From contig NC_065878.1 in the NCBI RefSeq assembly GCF_933775445.1, positions 13,279,395 to 13,343,394 of the forward strand: a stretch of DNA of 64,000 bases, read 5' to 3'. Shown here piece after piece: positions 11,316 to 21,874 of the stretch. The first letter of the stretch is position 1, and each line of letters opens with the position of its first letter. The position numbers were made by a program, and so were the translations under genes. The notes beneath the pieces were generated by a model. That model was not told where the DNA came from, made no database searches, and saw only the letters and a list, made by a program, of their open reading frames with translations. The DNA is from Argentina anserina. Taxonomy: Eukaryota > Streptophyta > Magnoliopsida > Rosales > Rosaceae.

Positions 11316-14300
11316 TTAGTAGAGAGAGTTGTATGTGAAGCAGGTGGCAAAGATGGAGCAGACGCAGAAGAACAGAGAAGGAACCAAGGTGGTATTCAAG
11401 ACCTTGTTCACACCTAAATACCCAGCTACGGTTATTGTTCCATCAGCTATTACCCGGGCCAGGGTCCCTGCTTCAGTTGAAAGCAAGCCGCCATTGAAAG
11501 TCCCACGAGAAAGCCTTGATGACATGACGCGAGATAGGAGTGATAAGTTCACACCTAAATTTGGTGCAGCAAGTGTTAGTTTTTGAGATTTCGAGCAAGT
11601 AAATGTAAAGCCAGAATTGAGAAAAGAGATGATGTATCTAAAAAGTTGAAAAACGATGTCATGCATTACTGTAAACTGCATAAATTGAGACACTGAGCAA
11701 ACGAATTATTGAAATCATCTCAGAAGACAAAAATGCAGAACAAAAAAGAAAAAGAAAAAAAGACATGCTTAAGATATATTACCAATGGCATGGTTACCAG
11801 CAATAGTCCCCTTATCAGATTTGGTAAATACAAAAACTAAATGTTGGTTCATCCAGATTCAAGATTAAAGTTGCAACATAGTTGGAGAATGGAGAGGAAG
11901 ACAAGAAATCACCTTCAAGGACTTCAGCTGACACAAAGGTTAGAAGGGCTGAGCCAACATATTGAGGCACAGTGTAAGAGGTGAAGACGTGGAAGCTTAG
12001 TAGTATACCAATGAACACCAGAATTTCAGAGGCCAATAAAACTTGCCTGCAATCAGGTCAACAGAAATATATATGAATCAGCTGAGGAGAAAATATATAC
12101 AAAAAATAATACAGTTTATTTTTCATACTCAAAGGTCTACCGTTCTTCAAATATGTTGCCGATATAGCTTCCAACAAGAACATTGACCGGAAGAACAGTT
12201 AACCCAAGACATGCAAGAAAGATTGCAACACTGCTTGTTGACCAGATAAAATAATATCCAGTGATGAGACTCGACTCAGCAAGTACGATCTCCATGGCAT
12301 ATTTGAGCATAAAATATATGAATAGTTGAACCTGGTGAAAATTAGTTCAAGATATCACGAAGAATATGGAAAGAAATCAGACCAGTAATTGATGGTGCCA
12401 CTGTATAACCAAACAAGATTGGAAGGACCAAATAGCCACCTAGTCTAAGACAGAAAAACGTCATGATCATTGATGTTTCAAATGATTGTAAGAAGAAACT
12501 CAATACCTTTACTGATGGTGTAAGTAATCTATATGCTGACACAATTGAATTGACTGGCTTCTGGAGTTCTTTGAAATCTTCTTCAGCATCATCACAATCT
12601 TCACCTCCATTGTCATCTTGCTGCTTATCGTTGGAGCTCATCAGTAATGGTTGTGTAGAATTATTGTCCACAGAAATATTTATAAACCTCCCTGTTCCAA
12701 CTAAACTCATCATTATACAGTACAACCAGGAAAATAGAATAAATTGAATTGAACCAAGTAATTATGTAAACAAACCTGAATTAGATTCCTCTGGCAAGTG
12801 ATTTTCTTTGGATTCATGAGAACCATTTATATACCTCCCTGTTCCAACAAAACTCCACATTATATAGTGATTATAGAAGGTATATATAATGAAAACAACC
12901 AAGTATTCATGTATACAAACCATAATCAGATTCCCCTGGCACAACTTTTTCTTTAGTTTCACGAGAAGGCTCTCTAAAAGAAATCCACAGCCACAGCAAA
13001 TACACAAGCCATGCAAGAGCCATGGCCCAACCAGGTAATGTGGTTTCGTTGAATGTCAACTTGTAAATCTTAAAATCAGTTTGGAATAAACAAGCAAGGG
13101 CAGGACCACAAGCCATTCCGAGTGCACTAGCACTTACAAAACCAGCAGAAGCTTGCATTCGCAATTTAAGGGGTACACAATCACTAATATAGCGCCGATT
13201 GACCGCTCTTGCAGAACCTAACCTGCAAAATTGGTAGAATGATGTTTCTGGGGAATAATGTCAATATATCATATAACATCATTCAACTTTTAGCGTAACA
13301 TGAAACACGAATCAGGTAATTCAAAATTTAAATGCAAGTGCCACTATATAAGAGTCACATACCCACAGAAGAGACGACCGATCAGAAGCACTGATAATGA
13401 ATCAAGATCATACGCCAGTGCATATAGGGTATTTCCCACAAGAAGAAGAATACTACTGAATACAAGTGGTCTCATGTATGATCTATTTGACCATGCGCTG
13501 AAATAAACTGAAGAAAACACCTGGGCAACAGCCATTGACCCAATCACAACACCGCAGACCGTTGCTGCAGCTCCAAGGGTCAATGTGTATCTGTCAGCTG
13601 TTGGAACAATTATATATGTATTGACCATATAGAGAAATGTGTTTGCCAAATTCAGGAGAAGTGACATGAAATGATAAGTGTTGACATCAGGAGGATCCTC
13701 AGATGAACTTGGAAACTCCTCCTGCATTATAAGGGCATGTTTTCCCAGATAATGTAGGAAACCTGTCGAGTTTGACAACTTGTCCACTGCTGCTTTAATA
13801 GAATCAACAACAGGATCCTGCAAATCCAATTCAACAGGTACTTATGGTCAGTGGTAAAAACCGGACCTGCTAAAAGTTAGAGTACTATATGCTGCCAAAA
13901 TATTTTATGATATACTAACGAATGTTTGATTTTCAAGTGAGGTTTTCTTTTAGCTAGATGTAACACAGTGGAACATTGAGATATAAAATCCTAAATCTGT
14001 TATTTTATTTGGAATTCAGACCAGAGAAGTAATCAAAGTGGTCATGTGAGATGGAATTGTAATGGAAACAATTTTAAGATGGTTGCGAACAAGTTATGCC
14101 TGTCCATGAATTCATGAACAATCTTATACTACAAAAGCAGTTTAAATATCAACCAGAAATATTAGAAGAGAGTATTGACGTTTCATATAATACTTCAATG
14201 GATGTAAGACTAAACCGGATGAGATAAAGCAGGCTGATCATATATTGATACATAGCTTCCACTATGATCTTGAAGGTCTGCAAGGTTTCGAGAAATGGCT

Positions 14301-15455
14301 CCCACAATGGCTCCAATGCCCTGCATATTTAGTAGTAGCTGATTATGGTTGTATTCATTTACAGAATTAGTCAAGGCTAGTTCAATATTTTACATTTTTA
14401 CAATACTGCAAAAGTGAAAGAGTAAAACTTAACAAAAAAAAGAACAAGGTAACACATTACCACATGCTTACAGACTTGTCGTAACTCGGAATAGGGATGA
14501 TTTGCACGGGTTTTGACATAATAATTGGTAAATTTAAACCCAAATCGCTTGTCAAACTTCTTCAGTATTTTACGCAGACCAATAGCATTCATCTCAACAA
14601 AAAAGAGAACTTTTAAGAGATCTTGACCGACTGATCGATATGCTTCTCGCAGTTCTGATACTTTATCTCCATCTGCCTGATGAGAAAGAGAATCATACTG
14701 TTCTCTAAGGTTGGATAACCTGTTTGCGAGAATTCCTTCTTGTTCCAGGAGAAACATGACAAACTTTTCAATCTGAAATAATAAGAAAAAAAGTGAATTA
14801 TCTTTATGGTTAGACATGTGATTAAATGGTTATACTGTCCAGGAAAGAAAGTGAATTAGTCCTTCTGAAAAAAAAAAGTAAATGATTTGATAAGTGATAT
14901 CAATAATAAGACAATCGAATGTTATTCAAAAAGTTGAGTGTGGTCTATACAATGGCCCTTTTAATCTTACATAATGAAAATTAGTTTGAATGGTTAAGAC
15001 AAGCTCAAAAGCATCATCCCTATTAACATTGTTGGTAAGAGCAGAAACAAATTGGCCTCACAGTAAAAAAAAAATTAGCAGAAAGCATAAAAGAATGAAT
15101 GATTATCACTCTCCCAATGCAGCAAATGTCACAAATTCAGATGGAATAGAATGGCACAAAGCTCAGGTTGAAAACAGATACAGTTTTGTAGTAAAGGTTA
15201 CCTGACAATCTAGCAATCTAGAGAAGTCCTTCAGAACAATGAGGTGATTCTCTGTTCCAACTCCGACATGTTGCATATACCGGTTGACTTTCTTCTTCAT
15301 TAACTTATAGTCAATATAGTATCTGGAAAGCAATAAAGAAATAACATCAAAAGCCTAGGCATATAGCAAAGAGCACTTACAGTTCAATTTACAAGAACCT
15401 ACCCTTTCCATTCTTGAATCTGAGATTCTCTCAACTTTTTCCCAAATGCCACCAT
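11316..15455 (-). CDS. PHT5: SPX-MFS vacuolar phosphate transporter (PHT5/VPT family)
   Basis: Tonoplast phosphate transporter with an N-terminal cytosolic SPX sensor. Eleven exons: 15455-15403, 15322-15202, 14772-14461, 14320-14216, 13817-13363, 13222-12921, 12838-12776, 12691-12507, 12331-12141, 12046-11913, 11554-11316. They sum to 2160 nt, 719 aa. The SPX domain covers roughly residues 1-150: [20 protein letters not shown] at the start, the basic cluster [10 protein letters not shown], and [12 protein letters not shown], the usual inositol-pyrophosphate surface. The rest is an MFS fold with many hydrophobic helices, including [18 protein letters not shown] TM1, the loop motif [32 protein letters not shown], and [17 protein letters not shown] near the end. 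Family members are about 700 aa; the extra ~21 residues come from a duplicated mini-exon (12776-12838). Arabidopsis PHT5 genes can be miR827 targets through the 5' leader; I saw no clear site in the unspliced leader here. Best match by memory is At4g22990. Confidence 0.93.
12691..12921 (-). repeat. tandem duplication creating an extra in-frame mini-exon in the SPX-MFS gene
   Basis: Introns 6 (12839-12920) and 7 (12692-12775) are homologous. Both begin GTTTGTNTACATNANTACTTGG and end GAGTTTNGTTGGAACAG. The 63-nt exon between them starts GGAGGTATATAAATG, like exon 8 (GGAGGTTTATAAATA). It ends like exon 6: [16 protein letters not shown] against [16 protein letters not shown]. So the end of exon 6, one intron and the start of exon 8 were duplicated in tandem. 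The extra exon is exactly 21 codons and keeps phase. It lies in the long cytosolic loop of the MFS domain. Confidence 0.85.
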
Positions 15456-17148
15456 CTTTCAGAGTGAACAATTCTGCAAACAAATGCTCAAAATCACACC
15501 AAGAACAAAAGAAACACACTTTCTAGACTACTTACTATTACAAGAGTGCACAAAACAGTGAAAGGAACTGATGCTTTTTCTTTCCTCTTTAATGTTAATT
15601 ACTTAATTAGTTACATATCTGATTGACCTGAAAATTAAGAAACAAGATTCTATAATAATAAAATATCTCCAATATTTTTGTATCTGACTTTCTAGCCTGT
15701 TGAAACAAATATCCGAGATCTTTCACTGTGACAGAAAAAAACAACAACTTGGAAATAGAAGTAATTCTACAAAAGAATTAATTACAGATTTTGACTGCCC
15801 CATTTTTCTCAGCTACATACACAAATCCCTTCTAAACAAAACTTCAAAGTCTGAATCTTTTGAGTCTGAAAATGAAGCTTCAAAGTAAAACCACCAAGCA
15901 ATAAGCACAAAAAACACAACTCCTGAAAATCTATCACTAAAATGGAAAAATAAGAAACAAATGAGAAACTACCTAGGCTACAAAAGATAGTAAAACCAAA
16001 TTTCAAAACCAAAAATATATATATATATATATATAAGGCTGATAAAGTGACAGCGTTTTGTAATATTCAAAGAACAGAGCAAAAATCTAATAAAAACCCA
16101 GAATTTATAGGTTTGAAATAGAAACTGGGTATCTACCAAAAACCCAAACCTCAAAAACCCTACTCTTCATCTTCCACGCACACTACGTGTTCGATAAAAT
16201 GCTTAAACGAACTTTAGTTCCAACACAGTTCTTTACTAAAACGTACAACAGCGCAAAAATCCAATCAAAACCCATAAATAATAATACCAAAAACCGAATG
16301 AAGGTAAGTACCAGAAACCCAAAACTCAAAAAACCTATGGCTCATATTCCATTCATTCGACGCGTTCGATGAAACGCCTCATTGAGCTTTGGCTTTCGCT
16401 TCTGAAACAACACACCGGTTTAATGGGAAGCAAGATGGAAGATGAAGCAGAGAAAACAGGGAACTAACTACGTTGGACTCTGAAAGTACATATCGTCGGA
16501 TAAGGATGTCCTCCGAGATTTAGTGGAAGTGTGAAACTGGTTTGTGGAATCTAGTTATGAAAAGTTGAGGAAGAAGGGGAAAGCTGTGTGTGTTTTGTTC
16601 TGAAACAAAAACAAAGAGAGGAGTCAAAGGTCGTCTCAGTATATCTCGCGCGAAATTTGGTTTTGTGCCACGAACGGGGTATGGGACGTCCACGTGTCGC
16701 AATTTGGGGACAGACCTTAAAGTGACCAATAGCTTCACTTGGATTCTAATCTATACACCGTTGGAACGGAGCTCCGTCACCGTCCCTCCGTCGTTTTCCC
16801 ACCGACGGGGAAGGAACCACCGTCGACCACCATTACGCCATATAATCTCACACAAACAACACACCGTCACGGTGTCAGCCTAGGAAGCTCAAATCAAATG
16901 AAGTCGAGGGATCTTATTTTGTTGCCGGGTATAGTTGACACATAGTTTTCACGAGGCCAACTCTTTTCATTTTCTCTTCTGAGAAACTAATAAAAGATTA
17001 ATTGTAAATATATGAAGCTAAGGATTGATAGTGATCAGTAGTGAACTTACAATTAGCAGAGGTGGATAATCGAGCTGTGGGAAGTTTTGATGAGGAAGAG
17101 GCATTAACCGTCGAGTGGAGACATGGAGACTCGTCTACATATTGGGGG

Positions 17149-17155
<7 letters not shown>
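15456..17155. promoter_or_regulatory. SPX-MFS 5' leader and promoter region
   Basis: Upstream of the ATG, a GAACAATT... segment preceded by a likely acceptor suggests a leader intron, as is common in PHT5 genes; leader exons probably lie between 16100 and 16560. CT/GA-rich tracts and GC-richer sequence at 16480-16880 look like a promoter. Short open frames here (for example 16590-16883) show no conserved domain. No perfect P1BS site (GNATATNC) was found by eye. A (TA)n tract lies at about 16016-16035. Confidence 0.4.

Positions 17156-17191
<36 letters not shown>
17156..17191. repeat. (TA)n microsatellite
   Basis: Uninterrupted TA dinucleotides of about 36 bp. Similar tracts occur at about 19248-19268, 19686-19704, 20543-20584, 21837-21868, 26698-26718 and 57762-57794. 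Confidence 0.9.
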
Positions 17192-17195
<4 letters not shown>

Positions 17196-17490
17196 AATAC
17201 ACTTTTTTATTATTCATATTATTAGTTATTTCCGTTCTCTTGTCTTATAATTTAATAATTTTCAATAAATTTATTTATTAAATTAATAAATAAAAAAGAA
17301 ATTAAAACTCTACTCTACAATTCTACTTAATCTAAGTTTGATCCAAATGAAAAAAGGCATGTAGCCGAAATAATTCACTCAAAACACCCTTTAAAAGATT
17401 ACGTGGTACGATTAGATCGAATAAGCCCTTATGGAATAAATATTCAGCCACTTGTGAATCCTCGGGTACTGTTATTCAATGTTTGTTCAA

Positions 17491-17889
17491 TTACTCTATT
17501 CAGAGTGAAGCTTCACACTGTAATTTTAGAGTGAAGTTCTAATTTTGACACACTTTTCGATCAAATTTTTTCACCATAAGTGATTCAATATTTAGGTATG
17601 TTATTCAAGATCATCTCTAAAAAGTTTCATCCAATTTGACAATGGGTTGAGCTTTCAAAACTGAGATTTACACAAACGGTTCACGTTGAACAGTTTTAAT
17701 TCATTTATTGATTTAATCTAATTTCAATACATTAACGATGTCCGAATTAGATAAAATTTTATAGATATGATCTTGAATAGCATAGCTAAATATCGAATCA
17801 CTTATGTTGAAAACATTTAACCGAAAAATGTGCCAAAATTGGAATTTCACTTTGAAATTACAGAATGAAGCTTCATTTTAGATAGAGAC
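17491..17889. mobile_element. fold-back MITE, family member 2
   Basis: Inverted arms: GTGAAGCTTCACACTGTAAT at left, and the right end reverse-complemented reads ATGAAGCTTCATTCTGTAAT. The arms continue through TTCNAATTTTGNCACA. The interior carries the family's AAGATCATCTCTA and GGTTCACGTTGAAC-type core. The right end abuts (TA)n at about 17890; the left end does not. Arm sequences differ from the other members while the interior is shared. Confidence 0.6.
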
Positions 17890-17899
17890 TATATATATA

Positions 17900-19247
17900 T
17901 ATATATTGGAAAGTAAAACCATAGTGCTGTACAATATAGAATTCTAGTGATACAATTGTTTTCTTTATGGTACGTGCGTGCGTAGTTAAAGTTAACTAGC
18001 AATTATTTAGTGGATCCATTGCCTTTCGAAACCATTATTTTGATATTATTATATGGACGGTTACGGTTTATTCTTTAGGTATAGAAGCAAATGGAGCTTT
18101 TATTTACCACCGATGTTATTCTCGATTTGTAATTTGATTTATTATATCAAAAGATTCTCTTTTCGTCAACATTAAATTAGATATAAGCCTGGATGATATA
18201 AAGAAAGTATCACGACAAACGTTATAATAGCCTAATAGGGCAAGATTGCAAACTTGACTAGCCCCAAAACATAAAGTGTGACAAAACCAAACCCCAATCA
18301 AAATCTAAACTGTAACAAAAGATAGAAAAGTCGAACGGTCTACCAACAAGCACACACCAAGTGTAACGCAATTTGTGACACATTATCTTGTTGGTGCCCA
18401 AATGAGGTGACACCCACACACAAAAGGTTATTAGAAAAATGGTGTAATATTTAAACGAAATATCATACACGTGGACGGTGGGAGTCCCTTAATTTAGTAA
18501 GGACAGAAAACATTAAGAAGGTCTATGCAAAAGTTTCATGTGTCACACTCTTCACATTTTAATCATCTTTATATGAGGATTCTGGTCCACTAGGAATACT
18601 CTCACTACTCTCTTATCTACTTCACCAGTCTCAAAACTAATTTCCAGGAATCAAGTATTATCAGATTTTGCCGATCTGGAAATTTGTATCAGAATCAGAT
18701 TGATTGAGTATTTTTTGGTGCTTTGGATATCGCCGGGTACGTATCAGAGGAATGATACACAAGTTTTGGTTATGGTGCTCACCAAATTATGATCATTATA
18801 AGCCATGTAATTAGGAGGATAAGAGAGCCATGTAAAATGGCATATACTGTATATGAGGAAAGGCCATGTATGTATCTTTGATCTTTTATGGTGGTTGAAG
18901 TGGTTTTTTCTAAGTGTATATGTAATTATGTCTAGTGTTTTTTTAGATGTATCCGGTTGATACAGACATGTAATATTGATCGAGCAAAGTTTATAACGAG
19001 GCTACAAATTAGTTGCTTGTATTGTGTTAAATTGGTCATTATCAGAATCTTTCGACCGAGTCAAAAAGAGCCATTCAATCCTGTCAATTTATAAATAGAC
19101 ATCGTAACAAAAGAATTATGAAACTGCGGAAAATTATGGTGATTGAAATATATTATTTTCTTACGAGGACAATGATAATTGGTGTTTTTTTTGTCGATGT
19201 GAAGAATCTACTAGTCATGGACCCAGTGGTTTTTCTATTTTGGATAA
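17900..19247. other. intergenic AT-rich stretch
   Basis: No recognisable gene. Open frames at 18116-18301, 18258-18470 and 19118-19315 lack conserved domains. Confidence 0.4.
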
Positions 19248-19268
19248 ATATATATATATATATATATA

Positions 19269-19685
19269 GACACACAGGTTTTCAAGAGCGAGGTCCGTAC
19301 CTTAAGCTAAGTTAAGGTATGAATTTTTATTTTTTATCAATTTTTCGATCGAATTTTCACATCTTCATCGTCCAATTCTTGGGCAATAATGTATAAATCA
19401 TCTATGTAAAATTGCAGTCAATTTGGTAATCGTTAAGGTATCTAACTAAGTTAAACCAATAAACGAATTAAATCTGCCGAACTTGAAACCGTTCATATGT
19501 ATAATAGAAAAACGCAGTTTTGAGTGACTTAACGATTACCAAATTGGGTGAACATTTGCAGATGTGATCTATACATTATTACCTAAGGACTAGACGGTGG
19601 AGATGTGAAAACTCAATCAGAAAGTTAGTAAAAAATGAAAATATGTACCTTAAGCTAAGGTACAGACCTTCGCACCTGAAAAGCC
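19269..19685. mobile_element. fold-back MITE, family member 3, between two (TA)n tracts
   Basis: Left end GGTTTTCAAGAGCGAGGTCC then GTACCTTAAGCTAAG; the right end reversed reads CTTTTCAGGTGCGAAGGTC then TGTACCTTAGCTTAAGG. Both ends directly meet (TA)n. The interior closely parallels the GET3-intron element: ATCATCTATGTAAAATTGCA, TGGTAATCGTTAAGG, GAAACCGTTCATATGTATAA and CTAGACGGTGGAGATGTGAA. Confidence 0.75.
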
Positions 19686-19704
19686 ATATATATATATATA
19701 TATA

Positions 19705-20081
19705 TCCCGATTTGAAATTAGAGTGCAAAGTTTCCTATTTAACTAATTTTTCGGTCACTTTTTCACATCTCCACTATTCAGTAGTTAGTTATGTATGTGT
19801 AGATCATCCATACAAAATTTCACCCAATTTGGTGACCTTTAAGATATCAAAACACTAGTAAATCTATTAACTAACCTAATTTGTCCAACCAGAACCATTA
19901 TTATAAATCACAATTGTGAAAACTCACACAATCACCAAATTAAAATAAATTTTGTATGGATGATCTACACATACATACCTAATTACTAAATGGTGGAAAT
20001 GTGAAAAGTGACAAAAAAATTAGTCAAATAAGAAACTGCGCACTTTAATTTCAAAGCGGGTTTCGCTCTAGAAGGGGACTT
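19705..20081. mobile_element. fold-back MITE, family member 4, adjacent to member 3
   Basis: Left CCCGATTTGAAATTAGAGTG; right reversed CCCGCTTTGAAATTAAAGTG. Arms continue with CTATTTAACTAATTTTTCGG. The interior shares TTCACATCTCCACTATTCAG and GTAGATCATCCATACAAAAT with the family. It is separated from member 3 only by a (TA)n tract. Its right end runs into a (CA)n tract at about 20083-20104. Confidence 0.7.
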
Positions 20082-20117
20082 ATACACACACACACACACA
20101 CACACCCACACATAGTT

Positions 20118-20516
20118 CTAAAAAGCGGTGCTTAAGCACTAGGACATCGCAATTTTTGCCTCGGCGGCCATTCTCGGCGTTTTGCGAATTAAGCGGCCGC
20201 CTAAGCGGTCATAAGCGGTCAAAATTCAGTTAACTATAAAAAATCTAAAAGAACTTGAGATTTAGTATTGCATTTGTTTTATAATCTATCTTTTGTTCTA
20301 ATTTTTTTTGTAGACTTTGCACTTGAGTTATTGTAAATTTAGACTATTTACAAAATTAATATTGAGTATTATTATATATTTTTAATCAAAAAATAATTTA
20401 AATAGATGTATAAAAATAAATAAATATTTAATAATTCGAAAACCGCCTAAGCGCCGCCTAGCCGTCTAAGCGCTAGGAGGTAGTTGTCCGTCTGCACACT
20501 CCCTAGCATTTTTTCG
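20118..20516. mobile_element. hAT-type MITE with CTAAGCGG subterminal repeats
   Basis: Ends are imperfect inverted repeats (CTAAAAAGCGG left; CGAAAAAATGC reversed right). Clusters of GCGGCCGCCTAAGCGG and ACCGCCTAAGCGCCGCCTAG lie just inside each end, flanking an AT-rich middle. This GC-rich-ends, AT-rich-middle layout with TTCTAAAAA-type termini matches common plant hAT MITEs. I could not verify an 8-bp target duplication. Confidence 0.55.
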
Positions 20517-20533
20517 AACCTTGTATATATGCA

Positions 20534-20586
<53 letters not shown>

Positions 20587-21117
20587 AGAAAGATGGAACT
20601 AAGTGATTAGGGAAGTCGCCCATACGGCCGAAGCCACGACCGTTGGTCATGCAGGAGACAAACTCCAATACAATCCCAAATGCTGGTCAAGCACGCGAGA
20701 AACCCCTTTATAATCTAAACTAGACTACTACACTTGATCCGTAAAAACACACAAATGTGCTAAACAAGAGATACAGGGCCAAGGCCCACTACACTCACAC
20801 AAAAATAGCATTATTAAAAATAAAAAACTAATTCAATAATCTAACTCAAACCCTAGCCAAGATCTTAAATTGCAGCCACCACCGCACTTTCATCACGTGA
20901 GCACAACCCCAATGCCGCTGCCAGTGAAGATCAAATTCTCCCTCTATTTCCGCCAGCACGCTGATAGGATGCAAATCCCTTCCTCGTGGTTTTGAGGCAT
21001 ACCAGATCGAAATAATCCTATCAAAGCATGCACAACAAAACTCCACCACACGCGGTCTTGCAAACCACCACCAATCTAAGGGAAAAGTGCTTCATATCCA
21101 CTAAACGCCCTCAAAAG
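20517..21117. other. repeat-like sequence, split by the hAT element (left part)
   Basis: After a long (TA)n tract this stretch and 24508-24740 look like one interrupted sequence. It is compositionally unlike the neighbouring AT-rich spacer and has motifs such as GGGAAGTCGCCCATACGGCC. No domain was recognised. A retroelement fragment is likely, but I cannot name it. Confidence 0.3.
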
Positions 21118-21830
21118 CAGGGGCGGACCCATGTATATTGATGAGTGGACTCAAGTCCACCTACTTCTCACGGCAAAAGTAAAATTCCTAATGCTATACA
21201 TATATAACTATCAAAATGATTATACTTGGCCCATAGTAACTAGAAGTCTTGACCGGCTGACCCAATCAACTAATAAATTAATATATAATACAAGCATATA
21301 TCACAGTCGGCCACTGAACCATTTCTCTTGTCCTCTGTGTTTTCCATCATCATTTCCTTAATTACTTTGGTGCTCTCCGGCCTCCCTCAGTCCCTCCACA
21401 ATTGATCGAGTGCTTCAATGAGTTCAGTCCTCACTCAATCATTCCCTCATCCCTCCTTTCACTCTATGTAAGTAATGTCAATTGATTAATTGAATTTTTA
21501 GGGTTTCATAATAATTTTGGGGGACTTGGGGAGGTTTTGCATTTATGTATCATCAGATTTCCAATTCAATACTAATATAGATTGATGAATTAAGCTGTCT
21601 AAGATTGAAAAAGGCTTCATTGAATCTAAAAAGCTGTGGTAGTGAGGTTTCAACTTTCAAACTTGAATTGTTGGGATTTTGGAAAGCAAGTTGGCAATAT
21701 CATAATTGAATGAGATAACAAGCTCCATTGAGGTGAGAATAATCAGAATATCTCAATTTATATGTTTGATTAACTGATTTTAGACTGCATGTTTCATGTT
21801 TGTGTCTTTGTGATTAGATTATATTGTCTA

Positions 21831-21874
<44 letters not shown>

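Noticed and set aside
12342..12506. Apparent extra coding sequence after TPSVK in the SPX-MFS gene
   Set aside because: A clean splice to 12331 restores the family sequence [14 protein letters not shown], so this is an intron that happens to be open.
16187..16945. Several plus-strand frames upstream of SPX-MFS
   Set aside because: They lie in the transporter's leader/promoter and show no conserved protein signal.
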